Positions 15,481 to 25,699 of a stretch of DNA of 64,000 bases are shown here, one piece after another. Positions within the stretch are counted from its first letter, which is position 1. Each line of letters begins with the position of its first letter. The position numbers were made by a program, and so were the translations under genes. Under the pieces are notes generated by a model. It did no database searches and was not told the origin of the DNA. It saw only the letters and a list, made by a program, of their open reading frames with translations. Origin of the DNA: DSOI01 sp041394885 (GTDB taxonomy: Bacteria > Acidobacteriota > Terriglobia > Bryobacterales > Bryobacteraceae); NCBI GenBank assembly GCA_041394885.1, contig JAWKHI010000037.1:10645-74644 (forward strand), given 5' to 3'.

Positions 15481-16947
15481 CTACGCCGGGCGCGGATAAA
15501 CCACCCGGTTCACCGTCGTCCCCATCATGTCCCGATGCTCGATCACCAGGTGCTCACCCCGGCTCCCCGGATCTACCTTCACCGCCACAAAGCCACCCTT
15601 GATTCGCAGGAACCGGTGATACCGCTTGTCTTCACCGCCGCTCGGCGGCACCGCGTGCTCGTCGCTCGCCGGCCCGCACCCGAACTCGTGCAGCCCCGTT
15701 TCCGGGTCGATCGAATGATACTGCCAGTGCCGGTCCCCATTCATCACGATCACCCGCCCCGCCACATTGTCCTTCAGCCACTGCCGGAACTCGCGGCCCT
15801 CGGTGGCAAAGGCCGGGTTGGCGTGATTGTCCCGTTTCTGCCCATGGTCAGGACCCACGATCGGATTCGGGTTGATCATGATCTTCCATCGCGCATCGCT
15901 CCCGAGTAGTGTTTCCTGGATCCACTTCTTCTGCCGTGCGCCCCACAATGACTTGCCCGGACCATCCGGCGCATCATTGGCGTCGCGATAGTCGCGCGCC
16001 TCCGGCAGCCATATCTCCACGTCCGACCCCCACCGGAAACGTCTGTACAGCGGCTGGTCCGTCGTCGGCGCCGGCACTTGCTGGCGGAAAATACGCTTCC
16101 CTTCTTCCTCGGTGAACGGCGCAGTCTTGATCTTGCTCATTGCCTTGCCAGGAAATGCGTCGTTGTCCCAATAGTCGTGATCGTCCTTCTGCCAGTACCC
16201 CGGCACGTTGCGTAGGCAGGACTCGAGCTTCGGAAGGCTGAACATCCGCTCCCAGTGATACCGCGCCACCGTCGGTGAGTCCACGATCGGGTCTTCCGAG
16301 TCGTAGTAGACGTTGTCGCCGCAGCCCAGCAGAAAATTCGGATTCCACTTCTCGATCGACGAGTACACCGAAAACCCCGTTGCCGTGTCCATCCGATGGA
16401 ACATCTGGCAGCTCAGCAGCGCGAACTCCACCGGCGAAGCCGACTGCGCGGCCGGCGCCGTCCGCAGCTTGCCCGTCACCGCCGGCTCCACCGCCCCCGA
16501 CCGCGAACCCCGCGTCTCCACGCTGTAACGATACTCGGTGTCCGCGGTGAGACCCTGCACCCGGAACTGATGCGCGTAGCCTGATTCGGGCCGCGCTTCC
16601 GCCCATGCGAGCGTCTGCCGTTTCCCCCGTCCCGATACCGGTTCGATCGACACCCGCATCTCGCCCGCCGCGCCCGGACACGCGCCCTCGAACAGGTTCA
16701 CATCTTCCCCCGGCTTCAGCTTCCACGCCTTCGGCGTGTGCCCGCGCCGCCGAATCCCTTCGTCCAGACGCCGCACCGTCGCCGTGCGCCGCGTCCAGAT
16801 CACCGCCGAATCCGGTGTGATCTCGCCTGCCTTCACGCCGCTCGCCTGATGCGATCCATCGGCGCCCCGGGCGCTCGTCGCCAGCCCGGAAAGCGCCGCC
16901 ATCAGCTCGCGGCGCGACAAGTGGGGAAAACGCGTTGCAGGATCCAT
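15481..16947 (-). CDS. phoD: Tat-exported alkaline phosphatase D (PhoD-like)
   Basis: 488 residues from the ATG at 16947. N-terminus SRRELMAALSGLA is a twin-arginine signal, as usual for PhoD. The N-terminal PhoD domain has GVKAGEITPDSAVIWTRR; then the metallophosphatase core with FALLSCQMF, GCGDNVYYDSEDP, DDHDYWDNDAFPG, INPNPIVGPDHGQKRDNHANP and VIVMNGDRHWQYHS, supplying Asp/Asn/His ligands for Fe/Ca ions. It is a secreted phosphomono- or diesterase. A longer upstream frame to 17070 overlaps the divergent esterase gene and was rejected. No pho box was identified. Confidence 0.9.
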   Translation of the reverse strand: MDPATRFPHLSRRELMAALSGLATSARGADGSHQASGVKAGEITPDSAVIWTRRTATVRRLDEGIRRRGHTPKAWKLKPGEDVNLFEGACPGAAGEMRVSIEPVSGRGKRQTLAWAEARPESGYAHQFRVQGLTADTEYRYSVETRGSRSGAVEPAVTGKLRTAPAAQSASPVEFALLSCQMFHRMDTATGFSVYSSIEKWNPNFLLGCGDNVYYDSEDPIVDSPTVARYHWERMFSLPKLESCLRNVPGYWQKDDHDYWDNDAFPGKAMSKIKTAPFTEEEGKRIFRQQVPAPTTDQPLYRRFRWGSDVEIWLPEARDYRDANDAPDGPGKSLWGARQKKWIQETLLGSDARWKIMINPNPIVGPDHGQKRDNHANPAFATEGREFRQWLKDNVAGRVIVMNGDRHWQYHSIDPETGLHEFGCGPASDEHAVPPSGGEDKRYHRFLRIKGGFVAVKVDPGSRGEHLVIEHRDMMGTTVNRVVYPRPA

Positions 16948-17032
16948 ACCGTTGCCCAGTATACTCGCCCCCGCTCTCTGATGTTGTCCTTCGATATGCT
17001 CGGCCGCGGACTGATATAGTCGAGAACTGTAT

Positions 17033-18682
17033 ATGACGAAACGTCTCCTCATCCTGGTCATGGCCGCCATGGCCCTCGACGCTCAGCCGCCGCGTCCTGC
17101 CCCCACCGTGCCTGATTCCGTCGAAGCCATTACCGAAGTCGTCTACTCACGCGTCGGCCAGCCGGTCGCCATGGATGTGTATAAGCCCAAGGCGAAGGGG
17201 CCTCATCCCGCCGTCCTCGCCATCCACGGCGGCGGATTCCGTGCCGGTTCGCGGACCGGTTACGCCGCGCTCTGCATCCGCCTCGCCGAAAAGGGTTACG
17301 TCGCCGCCACCGCCAGCTACCGCCTCGCGCCCAAACACCAGTTCCCCGCCGCGCTCGAAGACGTCAAAGCCGCCGTCCGCCATCTTCGCGCCAACGCCGC
17401 GCAGTATGATCTCGACCCCGCTCACATCGGCGTCACCGGCGGATCCGCCGGCGGCACCCTCGCCCTGCTCCTCGGTACCCTCGGCGGCAACCCCCTCTAC
17501 GAAGGCACCGGACCCAATCTCGACCAAAGCAGCAAAGTCCAGGCCGTCGTCAACTACTACGGTGCGGTCGACTTCACCCGCGTCTACGGCCGCAGTGTCG
17601 ACGCCCACGAGGTCCTCCCCATCTGGCTCGGCGGCGATCTCAAACAAGCCCGCCTCGCCCACATCCAATCGAGTCCTCTCTACTACGTCACCCCTGAAGC
17701 CGCGCCCACCCTCACCATCCACGGCACCAACGACAACTACGTCCCCTACGATCAAGGCCTGCTCATCACTACCAAACTGCATGAGGCCGGCGTAGCCACC
17801 GAAATCGAAACCATTCACGACGCCGGCCACGGCTTCCGTGGCGCCGACGCGGTTCGCGCCGAATCCCGCCTCATCGAATGGTTTGACCGCTATCTCAAGC
17901 CCGCCGGCCAGACACACCTGCTGTTGTCCGATCACGGCGCGCGAGGCGAAATCGTCGCCATGCTCTGGCCCAGTGGCCAGGAGTTATGGACCATTCCCAA
18001 CAAGCGCGGCCACGACGTACAGCCCCTCCCCGCGGGCGGCGTCCTGTTCACCGTCGGCGCCGACCACAAAGTCGTCGAAGTCGACGCCAATCACAAGGAG
18101 GTCTGGACCTGCTGCGACGGCCTCGATCATCCCCTCGCCGCCCAGCGCCTGCCCAATGGCAACACCCTGATCGGGGATGCCCGCGCCGGCCGCGTCATTG
18201 AAGTCGACCCCGCGAAGAAAATCGTCTGGGAGTACAAATCGCCGGACTTGGCCAACATGCGCATGCGCAACGCCACTCGCACCGCCGCCGGCACCACCCT
18301 CATCGCCGTCGAAGCCGAAGCCAAATTGATCGAAGTCGACCGCGCCGGCAAGATCGTATGGCAATGGCAGGCGCCGGAAGGCGACAAGCGCCGCCTCTAT
18401 TTAGGCCTCCGCCTACCCAACGGCAACACCCTGATGCCCCTCAACGATCCCGGCGAGGTGGTGGAAGTCGACCCAGCCGGCAAGGTCGTCCGCTCCATCG
18501 GTGGAAACAAAATGGACATCCGTATGGTATGGGCCAGCGGACTCGCCCTGTTGCCCAACGGCAATCTCCTGGTCAACGACTACACCGGTCGCCGCCTCAT
18601 GGAAGTGGATGCCAAAGGCAACATCGTCCATCAGATCAAGACCGGAGCCCGCACCTTCGCTTCGATCGCGGTCGTCCCCTAG
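17033..18682 (+). CDS. Secreted alpha/beta hydrolase (esterase) fused to a beta-propeller
   Basis: 549 residues. Signal peptide about 1-18. Residues 30-295 are a BD-FAE/HSL-type esterase: oxyanion HGGGFRAGS, nucleophile GGSAGG, acid in HGTNDNYVPYDQ, His in HDAGHGFRG. Residues 300-549 are a PQQ-like/arylsulfotransferase-like propeller with repeated blades such as GQELWTIPNKRGHDVQPLPAGGVLF, KIVWEYKSPDLANMRM, RLPNGNTLMPL, LLPNGNLLVNDY (each in separate blades). Known genes usually have these two modules on separate proteins, so this is a fusion. A carbohydrate esterase acting on acetylated or feruloylated plant polymer is a reasonable guess. Immediately followed by a MITE-like repeat. Confidence 0.85.
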   Translation: MTKRLLILVMAAMALDAQPPRPAPTVPDSVEAITEVVYSRVGQPVAMDVYKPKAKGPHPAVLAIHGGGFRAGSRTGYAALCIRLAEKGYVAATASYRLAPKHQFPAALEDVKAAVRHLRANAAQYDLDPAHIGVTGGSAGGTLALLLGTLGGNPLYEGTGPNLDQSSKVQAVVNYYGAVDFTRVYGRSVDAHEVLPIWLGGDLKQARLAHIQSSPLYYVTPEAAPTLTIHGTNDNYVPYDQGLLITTKLHEAGVATEIETIHDAGHGFRGADAVRAESRLIEWFDRYLKPAGQTHLLLSDHGARGEIVAMLWPSGQELWTIPNKRGHDVQPLPAGGVLFTVGADHKVVEVDANHKEVWTCCDGLDHPLAAQRLPNGNTLIGDARAGRVIEVDPAKKIVWEYKSPDLANMRMRNATRTAAGTTLIAVEAEAKLIEVDRAGKIVWQWQAPEGDKRRLYLGLRLPNGNTLMPLNDPGEVVEVDPAGKVVRSIGGNKMDIRMVWASGLALLPNGNLLVNDYTGRRLMEVDAKGNIVHQIKTGARTFASIAVVP

Positions 18683-18787
18683 TGTCCTGAGTCAGAAATC
18701 CGTTATCTAATTTGCGGCCTGGTTTCTGAGCCGCGAGTGTCAGCGAGTCGGTCGGCTGTTCTCTAACGAACTTTCAACTCAGGACGC
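18683..18787. repeat. MITE-like element with imperfect terminal inverted repeats
   Basis: About 105 bp between convergent genes. The left end reads GTGTCCTGAGTCAGAAATCC and the reverse complement of the right end reads GCGTCCTGAGTTGAAAGTTC; the matching continues through CGTTA and AA, giving about 28 bp of imperfect terminal repeat with a perfect 9-bp core GTCCTGAGT. A smaller GCGGC/GCCGC hairpin lies inside. No transposase is encoded. It may also act as a two-way terminator for the flanking genes. Only one copy was noticed in this window. Confidence 0.6.
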
Positions 18788-18794
18788 TTGTAGC

Positions 18795-19232
18795 CTAGCT
18801 CTTCCCCGAGCGCCCCCGAGCCGTCTTCGCCTGCTTCGCCCCCGCCGGACGCGGCGCCGGCGGCATCGGCCGCGACACAGGGATCAGCGCCGTCCGGTCC
18901 TCCGGTTCCGCCGCCGGCCACGCCCGCGCCGCCAATTCCCGGTTCAGGTTCGCGACAAACTCCTCCATCTGGTGCTGCATCGCCTGCATCTTCGCCCGCA
19001 TGTTCAGGATGATCTCCACCCCCGCCAGATTCACCCCGAGGTCGCGCGTCAGCTTCAGGATCACCTCCAGACGCTCCAGATCGTCATCGGTGTACAGCCG
19101 CGTGTTGCCGTCGCTCCGCGAGGGGCGCAGCAGACCCTCACGCTCGTACAGCCGCAACGTTTGCGGATGGATTTCGTATTGCTCGGCCACCGCCGAGATC
19201 ATATACGACGCTTTGCTCTTCTTTCTTGCCAT
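18795..19232 (-). CDS. hspR: MerR-type heat-shock repressor HspR
   Basis: 145 residues from the ATG at 19232, preceded by GAAAGAG. MerR winged helix: YMISAVAEQYEIHPQTLRLYEREGLL is split here as YMISAVAEQYEIHPQ plus TLRLYEREGLLRPSR, then SDGNTRLYTDDDLERLEVI, exactly the HspR pattern. A coiled-coil segment (RAKMQAMQHQMEEFVANL) and a Lys/Arg/Ala-rich tail follow. HspR binds HAIR operators with DnaK as co-repressor and shuts off the dnaK operon at normal temperature. It is the last gene of dnaK-dnaJ-hspR, 7 nt after dnaJ, and a HAIR box is present upstream of dnaK. Confidence 0.92.
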   Translation of the reverse strand: MARKKSKASYMISAVAEQYEIHPQTLRLYEREGLLRPSRSDGNTRLYTDDDLERLEVILKLTRDLGVNLAGVEIILNMRAKMQAMQHQMEEFVANLNRELAARAWPAAEPEDRTALIPVSRPMPPAPRPAGAKQAKTARGRSGKS

Positions 19233-19239
19233 CTCTTTC

Positions 19240-20439
19240 TTACAACTTGTTCCAGAGTTCAGCCCGCGGATCGTCGGGATGAAGCTGTGATAGTTCGCGC
19301 AACAACTCGCGGGTGCGTTCGTCCTGCGCCTTCGGCGCCTGCACCTCCACCTGCACGATCTGATCTCCGCGCGTGTTCTTGCGCGCGTTGAATACGCCTT
19401 TTTCGCGAAGCCGGAACCGCTGCCCGTTCTGCGTCCCCAACGGGATCTTGAGCAGCGCACGCCCGTCCACCGTCGGTACTTCGATTTTTGTGCCGAGCGC
19501 CGCCTCCCACACCGTCACCGGCACCGCGATATGGATGTCGTCGCCTTCGCGCTTGAAAAACGGATGCGGCTCCACCCGCACCGTGATGTAGAGGTCGCCC
19601 GCCGGCCCGCCGAGTATTCCCGCGTTGCCCTTGCCGCCCACTCGCAGCCGGTCCCCCGATTGGATCCCCGCCGGCAGACGCACGTCCACCGTCTCGCTCG
19701 TCGTCAGCCGGCCCTCCCCATGGCACGACGCGCACGCATTCCGCAATTGTCCCGATCCCTCGCACCGCGGGCAGCTCAAATTGAAGCGCATCGCTCCGGC
19801 CTGCTGCGCCACCTGTCCCGAGCCGTTGCAATTGGGGCACACCACCCGTCCCCCGCCCGACGATCCTGATCCCCGGCAGCTTCCGCACGTCTCCTGACGC
19901 TGTATGTTCAGCCGCACTTGCGTGCCTTTCACGGCCCGCCAGAAATCCACATCCAGCGCGTACTCGAGGTTGGTCCCCGGCTGCGGCGCCCGTTGCCCTC
20001 CATCGCCCCGCTTGCCGAAAAACTGCCCGAATAGATCGCCGAATTTGAAGCCCTCTTGCCCCGCGCCGCCCGCCGGACCCGCGCCCGGCCCCCCAGGCCC
20101 TCCGAAAACTTCCGAAAAATCGAAGCCCCCGAAGTCCATGTGCGGCGGGGCGCCTTGCCCGAACGGTCCGGCGCCGCCCGGTCCAGCGCCCCCGCCCGGC
20201 ATCCCGCCTTCCTGGTAGAAGCCGAACTGATCGTACATCTTGCGCTTCTTGGTGTCGCTCAGGATGTCGTAGGCCTCCTGCACCTGCTTGAAACGGTCCT
20301 CGGCGGCTTTGTCGCCGGGGTTCAAGTCCGGGTGGTGCTTCCGCGCCAGGCGCCGGTAGGACTTGCGTATCTCATCCTCCGACGCCGAACGCGCGATGCC
20401 CAACGTTTCGTAATAGTCCTGCTTCCCTTTGGTCGGCAT
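19240..20439 (-). CDS. dnaJ: Chaperone DnaJ
   Basis: 399 residues. J-domain 8-72 with HPD in RKHHPDLNPG, a long Gly/Phe-rich linker (about 75-150), zinc-binding domain with four CXXCXGXG repeats (CGSCRGSG, CPNCNGSG, CPRCEGSG, CASCHGEG), and C-terminal substrate domain. Stimulates DnaK ATPase and delivers unfolded clients. It lies 38 nt downstream of dnaK. No grpE gene lies between dnaK and dnaJ, unlike the actinobacterial dnaK-grpE-dnaJ-hspR operon; GrpE must be elsewhere. Confidence 0.96.
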   Translation of the reverse strand: MPTKGKQDYYETLGIARSASEDEIRKSYRRLARKHHPDLNPGDKAAEDRFKQVQEAYDILSDTKKRKMYDQFGFYQEGGMPGGGAGPGGAGPFGQGAPPHMDFGGFDFSEVFGGPGGPGAGPAGGAGQEGFKFGDLFGQFFGKRGDGGQRAPQPGTNLEYALDVDFWRAVKGTQVRLNIQRQETCGSCRGSGSSGGGRVVCPNCNGSGQVAQQAGAMRFNLSCPRCEGSGQLRNACASCHGEGRLTTSETVDVRLPAGIQSGDRLRVGGKGNAGILGGPAGDLYITVRVEPHPFFKREGDDIHIAVPVTVWEAALGTKIEVPTVDGRALLKIPLGTQNGQRFRLREKGVFNARKNTRGDQIVQVEVQAPKAQDERTRELLRELSQLHPDDPRAELWNKL

Positions 20440-20477
20440 TTGGTTGTTCCCACGGGTGGACGCGACTCGCCGCCCGC

Positions 20478-22397
<1,920 letters not shown>

Positions 22398-22487
22398 AAA
22401 AAATATCCTCCCAATGGACGCCCTGATCGATCGCCCTGGAGGCCTTGATGCGCTCCGGTGCCGCGGGCTGAGCATTAGCTCAATCCT

Positions 22488-22517
22488 AGTATCAACCTTG
22501 AGTGTGTGCTTGTCAAG
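22488..22517 (-). promoter_or_regulatory. dnaK promoter overlapped by a HAIR operator
   Basis: On the minus strand a perfect -35 TTGACA (22516-22511) and a -10-like GATACT (22493-22488) are separated by 17 nt. The spacer and -35 are covered by an inverted repeat seen on the plus strand as CTTGAGT-N7-TGTCAAG (22497-22517), close to the HAIR consensus CTTGAGT-N7-ACTCAAG bound by HspR. This places repression directly over the promoter of dnaK-dnaJ-hspR and predicts a closed feedback loop with the hspR product of the same operon. The 5' untranslated region is about 85 nt. Confidence 0.88.
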
Positions 22518-23310
22518 TTTTCTTGCTCTAGCCTTCCCTACACCCCTCCCCGCCGACCCTCTCCTCATCGCCGCCGCCTCTGACCTCGCCCCCGCCGAAG
22601 CCAGCCTCTCCCGCGCCGCCTCCCAAACCCTCGGATTCCCCGTCAAATTCGCCCTCGGCTCCAGCGGACAACTCGCTTCCCAGATCCGCAACGGTGCCCC
22701 TTACGACGTTTACCTCTCGGCCAACATCGCCTTCGTGCGCGGCCTCGCCGCCTCTCACCACCTCGACCCCGCCTCCGTCCGCACCTACGCCACCGGACGC
22801 CTCGCCCTCTACTCCCCGCGCCGCCGCTTCGACTCTCCCCAACAACTCGCCGATCCCACCATCCTCCACATCGCCATCGCCAACCCCGCTCATGCCCCCT
22901 ACGGCGTCGCCGCCCGCCAGTTTCTCGAGCGCGCCGGCCTCTGGGACGCCATCACCTCCCGCATCGTCTACGGCGAAAACGTCCGGCAGGCATTCCAGTT
23001 CGCCGAAAGCGGCAACGCCGGCGCCGCCCTCATCGCATGGACTCTCGTCAAAGACAAACCCGCCCTCCTCCTCCCCGAATCCGGGCATGATCCCATCGCC
23101 CAAGGTGCGGGTGTCATCGCCCGCTCCGGCCAGATCGCCAACGCACGCCGCTTCGTCGACTGGCTGATCGCCCCCGAAGGCCAAGCCATCCTCCGCCAAG
23201 CCGGCCTATTCCCGCCGCCCGCCCCCGCCCAATCCTCCAATCCCGCCGCAAAGGCCACAAAACCTGCCCGCAAACCCGTCCGCAAATCCACCCGGCCCAA
23301 ACGCCGCTAA
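22498..23310 (+). CDS. modA: Molybdate-type ABC transporter substrate-binding protein
   Basis: About 270 residues. ModA/PBP2 pattern: LLIAAASDLAPAEASL, VKFALGSSGQLASQIRNGAPYDVYLSA, IANPAHAPYGVAARQFLE, GENVRQAFQFAESGNAGAALIAW, and GQAILRQAGLF. Captures oxyanions such as molybdate or tungstate in the periplasm. Start unclear: a TTG at 22498 or GTG at 22504 gives a short signal peptide but lies inside the HAIR box of dnaK; upstream in-frame starts exist (to 22360). The C-terminus has an unusual 30-residue Lys/Arg/Pro/Ala-rich tail (KPARKPVRKSTRPKRR). No modB or modC follows; the next gene is decayed. Confidence 0.8.
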   Translation: MSVCLSSFLALAFPTPLPADPLLIAAASDLAPAEASLSRAASQTLGFPVKFALGSSGQLASQIRNGAPYDVYLSANIAFVRGLAASHHLDPASVRTYATGRLALYSPRRRFDSPQQLADPTILHIAIANPAHAPYGVAARQFLERAGLWDAITSRIVYGENVRQAFQFAESGNAGAALIAWTLVKDKPALLLPESGHDPIAQGAGVIARSGQIANARRFVDWLIAPEGQAILRQAGLFPPPAPAQSSNPAAKATKPARKPVRKSTRPKRR

Positions 23311-23884
23311 CCGCTCCCCAATCGACCCTCTCTGCGGGCACGCCCCTGCCCCCAAGAAGGCAGCCGAGTCCCCGGCGGCCCAAAGCCCGATCCACGCATT
23401 GTCGGTCGCCGCCTCCCTCGCCATCGCATGACCGTTCCGGTACATAACGTCGGCGGCGCGCGAGCCGCGCGCCAGCGATGTAGCATCATAGAGCATGCTC
23501 GAGGGCTCGCCATCGCAACCATTGGATTTGGGCGAAGGTGCTGGCTCAGTCGGAAGCCACGGCAATTGCAGCAGAAGCTGCGCGCGTCGACCCCTACTCG
23601 ATTCTCGAAGAGCTCTGCGACCGGATTGGCGGCCACGCCTCGCCGGATCGCCGGAGGACCGCGCCGCGCGGGCTGGGCGATCGACGGGCTACGAAGGGCA
23701 GGGATTGGCAGCGCGCGTGAGGAGCCGTTCACGCTCAAGCGTGGTTGGACGCGCGGACCGGCTGCCGCCGAGCTTCGCGTACCCATACGGATGCCATTGA
23801 CTGTTTCATCATCGCTCGGGTGGGCAGGCTCGACGCGGCGCGGCGGCGTGGAAGGAGCCTGTGGTCGCGGTGGACCGGAATCGG
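23311..23884. other. Non-coding or decayed stretch between modA and patatin remnant
   Basis: Overlapping open frames on both strands exist because of high GC, but none gives a convincing family. A plus-strand frame at 23538-23720 contains the protein-like segment AQSEATAIAAEAARVDPYS without a recognised family. It probably holds eroded sequence related to the patatin gene that ends here. Confidence 0.4.
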
Positions 23885-24230
23885 CCTGCAGCAGACGCGT
23901 CAGCCGGAACCGTCCCCGCGCAAACAGCCGCACCGGAATCAGCCACGCCAGAATCCACCGTCGAACCACCCTCCCTCGCACGTCGCACCGGCAAAATCGC
24001 ACGAACTCCCTCGCTGCGTAGTCGAAGCGGCGCCGTTCTCTGGTGTAGCTGTCCCAGTTCACCGCGATATGAGCGGCCAGGATGCCTCCCCCCGAAACGC
24101 CCCCGATACACCGCACCTCTTCCAACAGCTTCGCTTCCCACAGAAATCGCACGACACCCAGGTGGAACAACGCCGCCCGGAATCCGCCGCCGGACAGAGA
24201 GAGCGCGAAGCGAGGGCGCGCACCGGGCAT
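23885..24230 (-). pseudogene. Patatin-like phospholipase, 5' remnant
   Basis: The first about 115 residues from the ATG at 24230 match patatin-like phospholipases: oxyanion loop SLSGGGFRAALFHLG and nucleophile elbow GGVSGGG with Ser46, then NWDSYT and RRWILAWLIP. The frame stays open to 23307, but after residue about 115 the sequence turns to Pro/Arg/Ala-rich text with no resemblance to the family, and the catalytic Asp region (DGG) is missing. Intact members are about 350 residues or more. A truncated, decayed acyl hydrolase gene is the best reading. Confidence 0.65.
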
Positions 24231-24324
24231 GGTTTCTTCATCGGCGGATCGGCGTCCAGGATTTAGTGATGCCCCGTCACCCCGCACCCCGCCCCCCATC
24301 CACCCATGCGACAATCGAACCGCC

Positions 24325-25692
24325 ATGCCCACGCCCTTCGACGCCATCATCATCGGTACCGGTCAAGCCGGACCCCCACTCGCCGCCCGTCTCACCGCCG
24401 CCGGCATGAAAGTGGCCATCGTCGAACGCGCCCGCTTCGGCGGCACCTGTGTCAACACCGGCTGCATACCCACCAAAACCATGGTCGCCAGCGCCTACGC
24501 CGCCCATCTCGCCCGCCGGGCCGCGGAGTTCGGCGTCTCCGTTCCCGGACCCGTCACCGTCGACATGAAGCAGGTCAAGGCTCGCAAAGACCGTATCGCC
24601 GGGAAATCCAATTCCGGCGTCCAGACCTGGCTCGAGGGAATGGAAAACTGCACCGTCTTCCGGGGCCACGCACGCCTGGAGTCGCCCACTACCGTCCGCG
24701 TCGCCGGCTCCCTCCTCACCGCCCCCCGGATCTTCATCAACGTCGGCGGCCGCGCTTTCGTCCCCCCCATTCCCGGCCTGGACCAAACCGGATACCTCAC
24801 CAACAGCTCCATGATGGAGGTCGACTTCCTCCCCCGCCACCTGGTCATTCTCGGCGGCAGCTACATCGGCCTCGAATTCGGCCAGATGTTCCGCCGCTTC
24901 GGCAGTCAGGTGACCATTCTCGAGCGCGGCCCCCGGCTCATCGCCCGCGAAGATCCCGGCGTCTCCGCCGCCATCCGCGGCATCCTCGAAAACGAGGAGA
25001 TCGCCATCCATACGGGAACGGACGCCGTCTCGGTCTCCAAGACCCCCGATGGACTCACCGTCAACGCCCTCCGCGCCGGCGAACCCCTCGCCATCGAAGG
25101 ATCCCATCTCCTGGTAGCCGTCGGCCGCCGCCCCAACACCGCCGATCTCGGCCTGGAAAACGCCGGCATCGCGGCCGACGCCCGCGGCTACATCCCCGTC
25201 GACGATCAGTTGCGCACTCGGGTCGATGGCATCTGGGCGCTCGGCGACTGCAACGGACGTGGCGCCTTCACCCACACCTCCTACAACGATTTCGAAATCG
25301 TTGCCGCCAACCTCCTCGACAACACTCCGCGCAGCGTCGTCGATCGGATCCCCGCCTACGCCCTCTACATCGATCCGCCCCTGGGCCGCGCCGGGCTCAC
25401 CGAAACCGAGGCTCGCCAGTCAGGACGCCCCATCCTCACTGCCGAGCGCCCCATGACCCGCGTCGGCCGTGCCGTCGAAAAAGGCGAATCGCAAGGGTTT
25501 ATGAAGGTGGTCGTCGATGCCGAATCCCGCCTCATCCTCGGTGCCGCCATTCTCGGCACCGGCGGCGACGAAGTCATTCACTCCATCCTCGATGTCATGT
25601 ACGCCCGACAGCCCTACACCCTCATCCAGCGCGCCATGCACATTCACCCCACCGTTTCCGAACTCATTCCCACGATGCTAGGAGAAATCTAG
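24325..25692 (+). CDS. FAD-dependent pyridine-nucleotide disulfide oxidoreductase (mercuric-reductase-like)
   Basis: 455 residues from the ATG at 24325. FAD-binding AIIIGTGQAGPPLAARL, redox-active disulfide GGTCVNTGCIPTKTM (CxxxxC), NAD(P)-binding ILGGSYIGLEFGQMF, second FAD motif GIWALGDCNGRGAFTHTSYND, and C-terminal dimer motif HIHPTVSELIPT with the catalytic His-Glu pair. It lacks the heavy-metal domain and the C-terminal vicinal cysteines of true MerA, so it is likely a general disulfide reductase or an MerA-like oxidoreductase of unknown substrate. The longer frame to 24082 is non-coding. Confidence 0.88.
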   Translation: MPTPFDAIIIGTGQAGPPLAARLTAAGMKVAIVERARFGGTCVNTGCIPTKTMVASAYAAHLARRAAEFGVSVPGPVTVDMKQVKARKDRIAGKSNSGVQTWLEGMENCTVFRGHARLESPTTVRVAGSLLTAPRIFINVGGRAFVPPIPGLDQTGYLTNSSMMEVDFLPRHLVILGGSYIGLEFGQMFRRFGSQVTILERGPRLIAREDPGVSAAIRGILENEEIAIHTGTDAVSVSKTPDGLTVNALRAGEPLAIEGSHLLVAVGRRPNTADLGLENAGIAADARGYIPVDDQLRTRVDGIWALGDCNGRGAFTHTSYNDFEIVAANLLDNTPRSVVDRIPAYALYIDPPLGRAGLTETEARQSGRPILTAERPMTRVGRAVEKGESQGFMKVVVDAESRLILGAAILGTGGDEVIHSILDVMYARQPYTLIQRAMHIHPTVSELIPTMLGEI

Positions 25693-25699
25693 CCCGCCC

